64,000 nt of DNA from Gordionus sp. m RMFG-2023 (lineage: Eukaryota; Nematomorpha; Gordioida; Chordodea; Parachordodidae), in the NCBI RefSeq assembly GCF_954871325.1, contig NC_088776.1, positions 22,182,508-22,246,507 of the forward strand, in the 5' to 3' direction. This document shows positions 23,101 through 38,100 of this stretch, one piece after another; within the stretch, counting starts at the first letter, position 1; each line of letters opens with the position of its first letter. The translations under genes were made by a program, and so were the position numbers. Under the pieces are notes generated by a model that saw only the letters and a list, made by a program, of their open reading frames with translations, ran no database searches and was not told the origin of the DNA.

Positions 23101-26100
23101 TGCATGTTATTTTATAACCATTAAGAATGCTTAATGATTTAATTCGACGGTAAAATATAATTATATAATAATTTCAATCGTATTTTATTAATTCTCAGAC
23201 TAATATATGCTCTTGTTTGTATTTTGTTACGTTTTATACTTTTTCTCATTTTTATGTCCCGATTTTGGCCAAATTATAAATTTTCTATTTCTTTTAGTTT
23301 TTATGATATACCTTCTATTGCTAGTGGATTACACCTGACAATATTTGTTGTAATACTAGCATTTTTATTCTTAAGAACATAATTTTTGTATTTAGACGAC
23401 CATAAATGCCATATGGTATTATTATTTTTTTTATAAATACATAGTAAAATAAAATTTAAACTATTAATTTTTCATCTAAAATTTATTCAGAATTTTTACT
23501 CCATAATTGAACTTCAAAAGGGTTAAATGTTGATTTAGAAAAAATAGTTTAATTTCAAACTTTTTGTTACAATAATAATGTTATATTGGGTTTACAATAT
23601 GTGTAAATATCAGTGCTAACTGCAAATTCAATGGTAATTTTTTATTTACTAAGCTCGAGTCCGGGGGGGGGGGGGGTTATGGCACAAGATCGTCATTGAA
23701 ATTGAAGGAGAGTAGGTAGTTGAAATTCAATTTATTTTTAGGCCCGAGCCCTACCCACGGACTTGACCGACTTGCAGGACTTTAGTCAATGTTATAACAT
23801 AACCATAAATTTTATTTAAAAAAAACGAGGTTGTAAATGTTCAAAAATAAAATTACTAAAGAACAAACATAAAAACTTTGTTGGATGTTTGTTGATATGA
23901 AAACTAGGCGAAAATTAATTATTTATTTAAAATGTATATAAATAAATGAATTATTATTTTTTTTATAAGCTAATTCAGAGAAATATATTCCGCCTATAGG
24001 CGTAGCCAAAGGGGGGGGGGCAAGATTCTCACTTCAAAAATTTGTCTATTCTCTTAAATATTATTTTTAGCGAATAAAAAATCCCCCCTCCCACAATATA
24101 TACAGTATATCACTATAAACAAGAATCTGAAAAATTAGTAAAACTTAATTATTTTTAAAAATAACAAAATATAATTCAAATTTTTGGAAGAAAAAAAGCA
24201 TTTTTATAAAAAAAAAGAGTGAATACCCAAATTTATTTTTATAAATAGAGCTAAAGGCATACAATAAGTAGACCTAAAAATTTTCAATGAAATTTATGGT
24301 AGAAAAAGTGCTCCCCCTCCCCTTTATCAAAATCCTGGTTACGCCTATGATTCCGCCATTACTTATTGGTTGGTTTCTTTAATCCACTTTACAGTAATAA
24401 TGAAATGAATGTGAAAAAAATAAGCCATAATTATAAAATATTACTATTTCAGAAATATGACAAAAGAGAAAAGACTTGAGATGAATTTAGTATTATTTTT
24501 TATTATATTTAAAATAAAATCCTTTTTTCTAAATTTTTTATTCCTTCTATTGAAAAGGTATTAGTTTAAATAAACTTAATTTTTTTAAACTATTTATTTA
24601 TTCAAATTTATAGCTAACAATTAAAAAAAAATGGAATCCATGCCAATTTCTGAATGATATTGAATCATAAACATTTGTCATTGATTAAAAATATTTAAAT
24701 GAGAATTATTTATTGATTGTTTTTTATTATAAATAAAATTTTTATCGAATTTTTGAAGTTAATTGTTTTCTTTTCTTTTGTTTAAAGTTAAATTTTTCTT
24801 TAAAAAACATTATAAACTTGTTTTCTTTAAATGAATGCTATAAATTTTATTCCAAAAAACTATTTTTAATAGTAATTAAGATTTTTGAAATTGATATGTT
24901 TTTATTATAACCGCTTTATAATTTTCTACTCTATTTAATGAAAATTTTAAATTAAAACATAATCAACTAAAATTTTTCTTTCTTCCATCTTAATGAACAC
25001 ATCCTTCGTAGAATATGCTCGCCTACATAGGCACTGCCTTGATTTTCCTAGGGGGTGGGGGATTACTAAATATTGTGAGGGGCTTCGCCCCTAGAACCCC
25101 TACCGTTGACCCGCTTTTGCTCTGACTGCCAGGGTTTCCTTAGACTATATATAGCTATAAATAATTTTATAGGAGAGGAGGTTAATTTTAATAAAAACAA
25201 CTTATTATCATTATTTATAAAAACTATTTTATATATTATTTAGTAATTTTAAGAATATACTAATATAATAGTAATTACTAATTATAAAAAATTTTGATTT
25301 CTTTAATGATGTTTTTGGTTATCACTTTTTTCACATATAAATGCTTTTAAAAAATATTATTGTAGTCATTAGTTTAGTTTTAAAAATTATTAACTATATT
25401 TTTCTTTCAAATTATTGTTTAAGATATATGCATACATTTTTGGGGGACAGGGGGTGGGAAGGGGATTGAAGAAGATTTTTTTTATTAGCTTGAAATGATA
25501 TTCACATTTAAGTGAAATATTTCTGAAGGGCGGGGGGTGTTTCCCCTTGTCCCCCTCCCCTGGATACGCCTATGTTCGGTTATCAACCTGCGACATAGTG
25601 TAGTCAGGGGGAAAATCAGTTGATAAATTTATTAAAAAAATTTGCATGCATGATCTTTAACTATTATTATTAAATCCAGACAGACGCGTACCCAGCGGAA
25701 GGGAAGGGCGGGAGAACAAATACCCCCCCCCCCTCCATCAAGCCAAAAAATGCAGATGCCGGATATATTTTTCAAAAATATAATTGTTTATATTATTTTA
25801 TATTTGTTAATATTTATTCGTATCTCATATTAAATATATATTTAATTACATTTATTACCACATTCATAAGTTATTTTATTAATTAATTTCAATTTTAAGT
25901 TTTCCGGCGTAATATTTACTGATTATTTTCAAATTTTTAGTGGCGTAATATTTATCTACCATTTTCAAATTTTTAGTCAAATAATAATTATTTCTGAAAC
26001 TTCTTGTCCAACAGGGAGAAAGAAATTGCAACCTTGTCCTGCGAGATAGAGTATCTGCCATCAAGCAGTAACAGCTTACTGAAATATCACAATGGCCTGT

Positions 26101-29100
26101 AAGAAATATTTCCTCAGAAGCAAGAAAATTATTGGATTCGATGCTTATTCCAAATTTTATTTCTCATTAGAACGTATTATTTATTTATACAACTATTTTA
26201 AATATTACTTTTTCAAAAACATGACATTGACTTGATTAAGAAGATGAGAATAGCGGAGAGCATTTTATCAGAACTCAAAGAAATTAGGGCTAATGTTGAT
26301 GAAGTATTTCATATTTTATATTTTAATGTTGAGTCAAAAGCAGAGACGTGTTTAATATTTGTCTTCCTCGACTTGTAGCAAGGCAAGCTCATCGTTAAAA
26401 CATTAATATAGGATCAGTAGAGAGTATATCTTAAATACAGATACATTTATAACCCAAATAAATGAATTTTTAATTCATCATGCAGCACTTACTAATCTGC
26501 AAATATTACTTCCACAAAAGCCTTCCAAACCTTTTTCAGAAGGTGATAGAAAAAAATATTTGTTTGATGCCTTATTAGCTGAATAACTATGTTTATAAGA
26601 TTAACTATGGTTGATATAGTCCCAAAAAATTCTATGAATGCTCTGCATTATTTTAACACACATTTTAGATTAAATTCCAAATGTATTAAAAGGGTTTATG
26701 AACGAGTGAACATTCTCTTTTTTAAGAAGAATAACAGAGGCCTGCAGAAGTACCATTTGCTGGGCACGGCCCGGATATTTTTAGAGATTTTTTACGGCCC
26801 GGCCTCGGTTTTTTTTAAAAAAATTCAAGCCCGGCCCGGCTTTTTTTAAAATAAAATTTTCAGGCCCGGCCCTGATTTTTAAAAAATAAATTATATTTAT
26901 TTTTGATTTTTATAGCTAATAATAACGATTTCAAATATATGCTGTTTTAAAAAATACAACCCGGCCTGGGTGTTTTTTTAAAATAATTCAGGCCCGGCCC
27001 TGGTGTTTTTAAAAAAAAATTCGGGCCCGGCCCAGGTATATTTAAAAAAATTAAAATATTGTCCACTCCGGGGGCCGAGCCTGCAGGTCTCTGAAAAACA
27101 TACCAAGAAGTACAACATCTGAAAGTAAATAGAAAGGTTTGGATCTTTTGAATATTCATAGGCATTTGACGACAAGCAAGGATGAGATAATAAAAATTAT
27201 CTCAATCCTAACGAAGATTGGATTTTACATTGTAAATATATAACATACAAAATACAATTATTCTTAAGAAACTTTTTGTGTAAAGGCTCAAAAAATTCAA
27301 ATTTCTATTTTGGGTCATTTAAGTGATTCTTTACATATAATTTTAATTCACATTAATTTAAAATTGTGTATTAAAAATAGTTATTAGTCCTAATAAATTT
27401 ATGCTTGATTTTTTTTAAAAACAATATTTCTTAAAAATTTTATTATCCCCCCCCCCCCCTAGACCAAATTCCTGCGTACGCGCCTGAATCCAGATCATCA
27501 TGTTAAGTAAAAACGTTTTTAAAACTTCAAACTCTGTCTTGAATACTTTCGTGAATTAAAAAGATTGTGTCTAATTTATACAGTATACACAGGGTTGGGA
27601 TAATTTTTAAAAAAATATGTATTCTAAATATAAATACTAAATACTAGAGTTGTGAAAATATCAAGATTCAAGTATCCATAATAAAAAATGCGGTATCTCT
27701 ATCGAGATGCACTTTTATAAAAGGTATCTTAATCTAGGTATGATTTTAGAGGTATCGGTCTATTTTTAGATACATTTTAATATAATTATATTTTATTTTT
27801 TTAGATTAAAAAAAATGATAAGAATATTGGTAAAATTTTTTACACTCATCAAATTTTGAAATTATCTCAATATAGTTGTTATTCAGAAAATATAATACCA
27901 CCCTGCCGGCAAATGCTCGTGTAAAAAGACTTTAGTGTTGCTAAAAATGTCTGAAAATTTTGAGTATGTTTTATAACTAAAATCTAACTTATTTATATTC
28001 ATTTTATTATATATTTTGTTTGTATATGTGTATTATTAAAATCGAATTATTTATCATTTAATTATATCAACTTAATAATTTTTTTTTACCTCACTTCAAA
28101 TGTTGAATTTTAACAATAGAATTCTAATTAGCTTTATGTAGATACCGATATTTTAGACCATGCGTCTATATCTAGATCTATTTTTCTATTTGGTATCTGT
28201 ATCTAGATATATTTGAAAACTATCTTTTACAACTCTGCTAAATACTTTAAAAAAAAATTGAATTAATATATACAAATTTTTATACCAAAAGTGCTATCAG
28301 TGGCGTAGCCAAGATTTTCCAATGGGGTAGGGGGGATTGGGGTTAAAAAATTTTTTGGGGTCTTCGCTCCAAACCTTTATTTGCCCGTATAAATAATAAT
28401 TATATTTTATTGATTTTTAGGTGGTTTTTATATAATTCTCGTTAAAGTTGGCTAAACAAGCCCTAATTCTAAAATAGGTCAATGTTTTGTGATTTATTAG
28501 TGTCTGACTTTAACCAATATAGTAGCCAATATAAATGAAATAATTATTAGTAACAAGATTTTGACCAACCTTGAGATTAAAAAGTGACTGGAAGCATTTA
28601 TACAGTAATTTTTATCAGTGTTTAGATCAGAATTGTTTATTAATTTAATTCGTTTGGTAGACAGTATACAGAAAAGGGAAAATTGCTAAAATAGATATCG
28701 TGCTAAAATGAAAAATATAAAAAGCTATATCTGACGTGCACTAATATTTAATGCCTGACTAGTACTTTCAATTCCTCACTCATACATGAAAACCACATTA
28801 AGAAACTGAGTTATAGACAAAATGAAAACAGGATGTCACTCTCTAAGTGTGAAGGTAACCAGGCTTTTGGAAATATTAATTTTGAAACTTATGTTAAGCC
28901 ATTACGTAGTGCTTTATTAGTATATTTTATTGTAATTCTCTCTGGTAGTTGATATAAATAGGAAAAGAATTATTGGTAAAGGAAATTGTAAAAATTAGCA
29001 TCTTGCCAGAACGGAGAATATAGAAGTTCAGACTATCTGGTTTGAGTTAATATTTACTGTCTTATTAATTCTTTACAATTCGCCAGCCATTAAAAAATAG

Positions 29101-32100
29101 CCGAATTATAAATCAAAAACCTATGATATCACGTTTTAAAGCGTAAAGTTAGCCAAACATCTGGAAGCATTATCTCCGAAATTTATATAAATAAATTAGT
29201 GTGTATTTCATACTTCTTTATTGCCTCAAATTGGCATCATGATAGAAGAAAATTATAGAAACAATGAACAATATGTAATGCATGATTAATACTTACTAGT
29301 TCATCGATAAGTTTTATAAAAACCAGTTATAAGCGAAATAAAAATTATGGCAAGTCGTCTTATCTTAAATATCAAATTTAAAATTATCAAAAATTAATTT
29401 GGTCTGAATACATTAAGATTTCTCTTTCCCCGATTCAAGATATTTTTGAATCTTATGATTTTGTGATCTTCGTAGAAGTTATTTTTTCTTTTCAGTTTGT
29501 TTAATAATAAATATAGAAGTAATTCAAATCTCATTAAATAAGATAAAGCAACAGGCCGTACACAGAAGGGAGGGCAAGGGGACAAATACCCCCACCCAAA
29601 GCCAAAAAATGCAGATGCCGGATAAATTTTTCAAAAATACTATTGTTTATATAAAGTTGTAGTTTATAATATTTATTCCATTCTCTTTTTTTTTATTTAT
29701 ATATTTAATTACATTTATTTACACATTCATACTAAGTTATTTTATCAATTAATTTTGATTTCAAGTTTTCCTTGGCGTAATATTTATCTAATATTTTCAA
29801 ATTTCTAGTCAAATAATAATAATAATTATGGACATAAATTTTTTTAAACATATTGATGATGATGAAAATCCTAGTCATCTTACAAAAAAGCAAAAAGGTA
29901 CAATAATTTTATAACTTTCTATAATTAGCCTAGAAGTAAGACATATACTTCTTAAAAAGGTAATACCTATGATAAAAATTGTATTTAATAATAGATTTAT
30001 ATTCCATCTCTCAAATTTCAATATCCAGAAACTTTATGTACTAATCGAAAGTTAAAATTTTATTTTAAAACAGCTATTTTACTAGATGGTTATGGCTAGA
30101 ATTCTCTATCCAAGACAATGGAGCTTATTGTAAGATATCTGTCCTGTTAGTTAACCTTGACAGTCTTGTTAATACTCCATTTAACATGTACAAAGATGCT
30201 GGAGAAATCTTTGACAATATGTTAAAAACAAATTCTGTGAACTGATTATTTCTTCAAATTATTCAAAGTGTGGATATGATTCCCATTTTATCACATATCG
30301 ACAAAAATAGCAAAAGAAAATAGATGTAAGATCAAACTAACTATTGAGGCCATTCTATATTGTGGATTGCAGGGCCAAGAATTACGTGACCATATGGATT
30401 CAGGAAGCTTGAATTTCAATAATAATGATAATGAAGATAATTTTCGTGGTCTTGTAAAATTTAAAGTATTAGGGGATTCTGTAAACAGAATTATTTCTGA
30501 AACTCCTTATCCAACAAGGAGAATATTGCAAAATGCTTGTCAAATGAGATGCTGTCTTCACCATCAAGCAGTAGAGTTAAAAGAGTCGATCTTTAATGCT
30601 CTTACTTAAATATCACAATGAAAGAGATATTTCCTCAGAAGCAAGCAATCATTGGATTTAATACTTATACTATTCTTCTCATTATAATGTATATTATACA
30701 ACTATTTTGTGTATTTTCTAAAACATTGACTTGATTGAGACGATGAGAATAGCGGAGAGCATTTTATTAGAAATCAGGGAAATTGAGGTTAATGATGTTG
30801 AAGAATTTCATATTTTATATGTTATTTTTGAGTCAAAAGCAGAGTTATACAAGTTTAACATTTGTCTCCCTCGGCTTGCGCAAGGCAAACTCATCGTCCT
30901 AACATTAATATAGTGTCAGTAGAAGAGTATTATAAAATAAATGTCTTTATCCCTCTCTTAGATACATTTATAACCCAAATAAATGAACAATTCATCAGGC
31001 AGCTCTTAGCAATCTGCAGATATTATTTCCAAAAAAGCCTTCTAACCTTTTTCAGATGGTAATAGAAAAAAAATAAAATATAGCAGATTTTTTTCATAAG
31101 TATTTTATGATTCCTTATTATCTGAATGCCAACTATGGTATAAAAGATTAACTATGGTTGATATATTCCCAAAAAATGCTGGATGCTTTGCATCATTTCA
31201 AACATCTTTAAGATTATTTTCCCAATATATTAAAATTATTATATATATTAGCAACTCTTACATTATTATTGCAACTAATGAGAGAACATTCTCTTCTTTA
31301 AGAAGAATAAAAGCATACCTAAGAAGTACAACTTCTGACAGTATATTGAATGGTTTGGCCCTTTTGAATATTCATAGGCATTTGACGCCAAGCACGGATG
31401 AAATAATTGAAAAATTAACACCCAATACCAACGAAGATTGGATTTTGCATTATAAATTTATAATATGCTTCTTAATAATATTTTTTGTGCTTTTTAATAT
31501 GTTTTATATTTTTCATGAATACTTTTTAAGTTATTATATACAAAATACAATTATTCTTAAGAAACTTGTATAATAATTTATATTTCCAACGTTTAAATTT
31601 TTTATACTTTATAAATAAATTTTAAAGTCTAAAAAAATTTAAATTTCTATTTTTGGGTCATTATTTTATAGTTTTTTATATGCCGGTTTATATATTTAAT
31701 TTTTTATACTTCACATTAATTTAAAATTGTGTATTGGAAATAGTTATTAATCCTAATAAATTTATGCTTGATATTTTTAAAAAACAATAATTTTATTTTA
31801 AAAAATTTAATTCCTGCGTACGCGCCTGTAAAACGAATTTTCTAGAAGCACAAAAGCAGTTAAAATACGAAATATTTAAAAAAAAGTTTTACATCAATAT
31901 AAAAAATCCTATCATCTTTTAAATTATAAGACTTGGTATGGCAGCTTTGATACTTTTATATTTAATAGTAGCATAAAAAGGTAATCTTATGGACTAGGGG
32001 CATATCTGTGTTTAACATTTGTTGATATAGGTAAAAATTAATGGTTGTTTCTTTATAATGAAATTGATAAAATAGATTTTTTAAAAAAGGGAATATGACA

Positions 32101-35100
32101 AACTAAACAAATTTTTGCAATATAATTTAAAATTTATTAAAAAAATAATCTAATACTGTAGATCAAAATTATTTATAAATTAAAAGTATAAGTATAGTTT
32201 TTTTAAAAAAATTTAAGCATTTATATGATCAATTTCGTAAATTAAAAGAAAAATGGGGGGGGGGGGGTGCCTACGCCACTGAGAGCTATTCTTAAATTTA
32301 TGAATTTTAACAGGGAAAATTAAGCCAAGTTATAATGTAGTAAAATTATACATTAAGTAATATAAAATATCCTCAATAGTGAGAACAGCCTTATATTGAA
32401 ATGAAATAATGGTTTTAAATTGCAAATAATTATACTAATTAATTATAAAATTTTATTAAATAAATGAATCCTGTTGCATTATTATACTATCAGTAGCATA
32501 GCCAGGATATATCTAGGGAGTGGGTTACAAACGAATTTTTTGGGCCTCAGTCCCAAGCCCCCTTGCCTGGACTTTGGCCTAATCCCTTCTATGGAAAATT
32601 TTCATTAGGTATTTTTATTTTCTTGGTTGTATTTTTTAAAGGTGTAATATATTTTTTATATTATATCTGTTAAAGTTGAGTGAACAATTGGAAACAGTAA
32701 TTCAAAAATCTATGCCAATATTTACTCCTTTATTAGTGTCAATGAGTACTTTAATCAGCAATAGGCAATGTAAAAGAAAAGAATATTAGCAAAATGTTTT
32801 GGCCAACTTTACGATCAAAATGCAACGGAAACCATTTTTTCAATGTGTAGGCTGTGTCCTGGTTCGACTTAATTTTGTAGACTAGACAGCTTTTGAATAG
32901 GATACCCTATTTTGGTTTGATTTAAGTGTTTGGTGGCATTGTTATTTTCGAATTTTTCTTTCTTGTTTTTTCCTTTTTCCAATTTTTTTCTTCCTTTTTG
33001 AAAGTTTTTTGTTTTTTTTATATTTTTTGTTTTACTCTTTAGGCTGTTTAGTCAGAGCTAGAAAGTCGGCTGTTAAGTAATAAGTGGTTCCAGGACACGG
33101 CCTTAGTGCTTAATCGTACTATTTTTATCCATGAGGGCATGCATTTAATTCAATTAGAACAAAAATTAATACAGTTGTAAGATTAAGAGATAATTTTTTA
33201 TATTTAAGATGGTTTATAAAATCGAATGAGGATGAAAGCACTCCATTTATTATTTTATTTTTAGTTGAGAACATTGTGTTTTTACTTTATTATTGATTTT
33301 GGAAGATATTTTAAGAAATTTCTCTCTAATATGGTTTAATGACTTGAATAGGATATGTAGACTTTTAGATATTCTTATAAAAATATCCTATAAACACATA
33401 ATTTCTTAATAAAAAAATACCTTGTATAACTGGAATCTATATCTTCCTTATCATCCTTCAAAAAATATTTCATCAGTTTTATTTTCACTATGAACATTGC
33501 TTATTTTAATAAAATAAAGTAAAGCAGATATGATATTGATTTTTTTTTGGATCACAATTAATGTTGAAATAAATCAATTGTGAATTTTACAGGTAAAATT
33601 TCGCTATACTTCCCAGTAGTGATCTGCATCGGGCCTAATTTTTCAAGCCCGGCCCAGCCAGAAATTTTTTTTAAAAGTTTTGCCAGCCAGGCCCGAATTT
33701 ATTTAAATATAGACATTAATTTTTAGAATTACTCAAAATAAAAGATATATGTTATATGGCGTCTAGTTTCTATAAATAAAATCGAATATTTAAATAAAAA
33801 ATCAAACATAAAATTGATAAATTTAGATATATTTAAAAAAAATTCTAAGGCCCAACCCTCCCGACCCTAATTTTTTTAAGAAATATTAGGGCCGGCCCAG
33901 GCCTACTCTTGCAAATCTTTACTTCCCAGCCATGACCCCCCCCCCCCCAAAAAAAAATGAGTTAATTCTATATATTTTAATTATCTTTGTTTTATTATTG
34001 TTTAATTTTAAGGTCTAATTTTTTTTATAATAGAGACCTGCAGAGGTACCATTTGTACGACCCGACCCGGTCCATATTTATTTTAATTTTTAAGCTAATA
34101 TTGGCGATTTAAAATATTCGGTTTTAAAATATAAACCCGGTCCCACTCAGATATTTTTTTTACTTAAAAAAATTAATCTGATCTTTATTAAAAAATTTAA
34201 TAAAAAAACTTCTTTCAGCTATTATTTATTGGTCTATTGGATTTTCAATGATAATAGAGTAGTATTAGTGGGATATTATTATGTGAATTATCTTCACCAC
34301 TTTTTTTAAAGACCAAATAAGTAAATAAACAGTATTTGATTTCATTTTTAGGAAAAATATTGATAAAAATAAAATATCGGAAGAGATTAGTGTCCCAAAA
34401 TAAGAAAAAAAGTTTTTTTTGTGATGAAGATATGTTTTTTGACATGTATGATAAACTCTTTTTCTCTTCTTGAGAAAATAAATTCCTTTTAGAAAAAAAA
34501 ACCTTGACCATTTCTGAACATTAAAACCTTATTTATCAAATATAATACACTCTTGCCATCCTCAACACTAGACCTATTCAAAAACGATACGAATCGAATA
34601 ATTTATTGTTCATAATTATTAACAAATAACTTGAATACTATAATTGGGTAATTACTATATTTTTAGCCAAGTTTTTAGCCGAAAACTCACTTTTTCGGGG
34701 TTTTTCTTAAAAAGATAGCAGCTCAAAGACGCGGTGCTGAGAAATAAAAAGCTTGGAAAACAATCAGCATTAAAATTGCTAGAAAAATAAATTATCGATA
34801 TATTTATAGAAATCTCATAAAATATATAAAAAAGATTATTTCCAATTATTTATTTATTTGAATTTTGTGAATATATATATATATATCGATTGTTGAAAAA
34901 ACAATCTATTCAGTCTTTTTTCATTTTACTGTTTTGGTAATTTAAAAAATGGTAACGTAACAGAATTACGTGGAAAAAATCTAACGAAATTACTTTTTTT
35001 AATAAAAAGTATCGTAAACATAGTGAAATTACTATTTTTGGAGGGTAGCGCGAATTATAACGACGTTACTTTTTTGAGTAACATCACTATAAATTGATTA

Positions 35101-38100
35101 TCATTCGATTCATATTAAGTGGCCTATTTTCTTTTATTTAACACTTTATTTTCAATAAGAAGTGCTTTGATTTAATATATTGAGAGTTTATTCCCCTTCT
35201 ATTTTATTATAATAATACTCCCCAAAAGTAGTTTTTGACCATTTGATTTTGGTGATTTCGCTAAAAAAGAGCAATACTTTTTAATTCAATCTGCAGGTCT
35301 AAACCATATTTTTAGAATTTTTCTATATTAAATCCATGATGATATATAGTCAAGATCAAAAACCGGATCAGACCGAAGTAAAATACCGGACCTATTTTTT
35401 TAAAGTTTTATAAAACCTCCATTTAGACTTGGGACCAAAAAAAAATCAGGAGCTATTAAATATTGACTTAGTTTTTTTTGTTATTACTATTTTGGGTTTT
35501 TTTTATTAACTATAATAATAAAGTTAAAGGATAAAACCTTATTTTAATAAAAATGGGTAGGTAGGAAAATGACATCTTTTGTGTTAAATATTGATTTTCT
35601 TATTTGTTTTTTTTACTTTTTGCTCTTTTTTAAAAAATGCACTTTTATAATTTTTTAGTTTAAAAGTCATATTTGTTATATTTTTTTGCATATTTCCCCA
35701 GTCTTATCATCATTAAGTGATTACTGTATGGAGGTTACGTTTTGGTCAAATTAATACAGGTTAGTGATATTTAAATAGCAGAGAAAAGGTCAGAATCAAG
35801 ATAGTAAGGATGGGTAATCATTATTATTCAAAAATTATGTTTATTTAAGGTAATACGTTTATAACAAACATTTTAGATATCTTAAGAATATTTGAAATCA
35901 ATTTTTTTATTATAGGAGGCGATCAAGGTTTATTAAATGCGTTTTTCTCATCTTGGGCTACCAAAGACATATCAAAACATCTATCCTTTATTTACAATAT
36001 GGCATCTAGTGCAACATATTCCTATTTATCGGCCTATAAAAGGTTATAAAATCTAATGAAATATAAAATTCCTTATATTATAAATTAAATTATAAAACAA
36101 TCTTAATGAAGATTTGATTTACTGTTCTAACAACATGTTCCAATCTATATAGATATTAGAATACCACTTATTCCAGATTGAGCGTTTGCATAATGTTTTT
36201 TTTAGGATTTCATACCGATAGATATAAATGCTTAGTTCCATTTTGGTTCATAGTTTGAGTTTTAAACGAATTTAAATCAGTTACTTCAGATTTATAAATC
36301 CATATCTATTCTTATCTCTTCTTTCCAGTTTTTATTATTTTCTGATTTAAAAAATAAAACATCATATATATATTTAATTGTCCCCAAATAGTCTAATAAA
36401 AATATGACTTTTAAAAATTATAAACCAAAAAATATTTATAACAGTCTGTTCCCTCCATTAAAATTTTTTTATAACGGTTAGGTGTTACGGTTCGAAAAAT
36501 TATAACAGTTTATTTCGATTTCACGGTTTGGGTCCACCCTGGTTTTTTTTACACACCTATGACTTAAAATCAAAATTCTCTGAATATAACCCTCAATTTA
36601 GAATCACCATAAATGGGAGCTGTTTTTTATAGGGCTGTGCCGATCCACATATTTTTTACCGATCCGATCCCATATTTTCCGATTGCATAACCGATCCGAT
36701 ATTTCTACTGATTTTTTACCCCCCCCCCCACCCCTCCCCCCTTGAACAAAATGTATTTAAGAAATCAATATTTTTTATGCAAAAAATCCAATTATGCATT
36801 TAATTTTTTTATTTCTACAATTAAGACTAATTAAAAAAATATATATTTAATAATATATCCATTATTATGTTGGTATGAATTATAAAATTGTAATATTTAA
36901 TATATAAAATATAATATATTAGATTTTTTTAATAAATATGAGAGCCTCTAAATTTTCTGGCAATACGCTTCTACGTGGACTATCTCTATTCCCTACCGTA
37001 CTGAAGGCACACTCAGATGATTCCGTAGATAACGCTTTTGCAAAATTATCTTTGTCTTTTGTAAAATATTTCCATAATTCAGATACTATGTTTAAAAAAA
37101 TTTTTTTATTTAAAGTATAAATAATAAAATTGGCGTTATTATTTAAAAAGATTTAAACTATTTTTATAAAAAAAACTTAAAATATTATCTATTTAAAAAA
37201 AAAATTAAATTTAGAGGGTGTTGTGCATCTGCATTGCATTGTTTAAAAAAATTTATTGAATATTATAATAATGTAAAATAAATATACATAACATAGAATA
37301 AAATAAAATAAAATAACAAAAAAAGAAAAGTAAAAAGATCGGATCGGGTTTTTACAGGTTCCGATATTTTTGGAAAACGCTAAATATCGGTGCCGATCCA
37401 ATATTTTATATCGGCACAGCCCTAGTTTTTGTTATTTTTGTTATTAATCAGCAGAGAATAGTTCCTTATTTAATATTCTGAAATATTTATATTATTTAAT
37501 AAAATTAATTATTTCTCAATCAATATAATGTTCTAATTACTTTAAAGCAAATTTTCTATCGAAATTAATTAAGGTTTATGAAAGATGTTAAAATTATTCA
37601 TTTTCTGGGTTCCATCAAACCATGGAATTGTTCATACGATTATTCTACAGGACAAGTTAGCACTTCTGGGCGACTTTACCGAGCTGAACATTTACAAATT
37701 TGGTGGGATATTTACATGAAAAATATTCATTCCATGCTTGACCCTAAATACGTATGCCACTTTTTATATTATATTTAAACAAAGTTAATTTTTTTTTTAA
37801 TTAAAGATTTTAGCTGCATGCTTATAAATAATAATTTAATGAGTGTTAAAAAAACTCACATTATATTCTGACAGGGTCTTTGTTATAGCGTGGAATGATA
37901 TTATTAAACTAACCTATTTATTAACTAACCTTATTTTAAATTGTCTCTAGATATTATTATCTATCCTATTTGTGTTAATTTAATATATTAAAAATATGTT
38001 GTTACCATACTTCTTCTAGTATTTTTTGATGGAGCTTTATTATGTTCCGCTCTCGACGTTTTGGTCCGTTATGCTTGGCTCTCATAATGATGTTCATTAT

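Larger units (their letters stand above)
28299..32281. mobile_element. 4-kb hAT element (CAGTGGCGTAG ends) containing copy B
   Basis: The ends are CAGTGGCGTAGCCAAG and TGCCTACGCCACTG, inverted. The flanks AGTGCTAT (28291-28298) and AGAGCTAT (32282-32289) match at 7 of 8. A G13 run is at 32255-32267. The ZMYM1-type hAT copy B (29552-31828) lies wholly inside, so this element was present first. Its own coding part is not recognisable. Confidence 0.75.

Noticed and set aside
23663-23676. G14 tract as an assembly artefact or telomeric/satellite seed
   Set aside because: Several similar tracts recur next to transposon ends, so it is more simply a family feature; no telomere-like repeat is present.
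26947-27175. Two overlapping minus-strand frames with [23 protein letters not shown] repeats
   Set aside because: They are translations of the GGCCCGG repeat ladder and carry no independent support.
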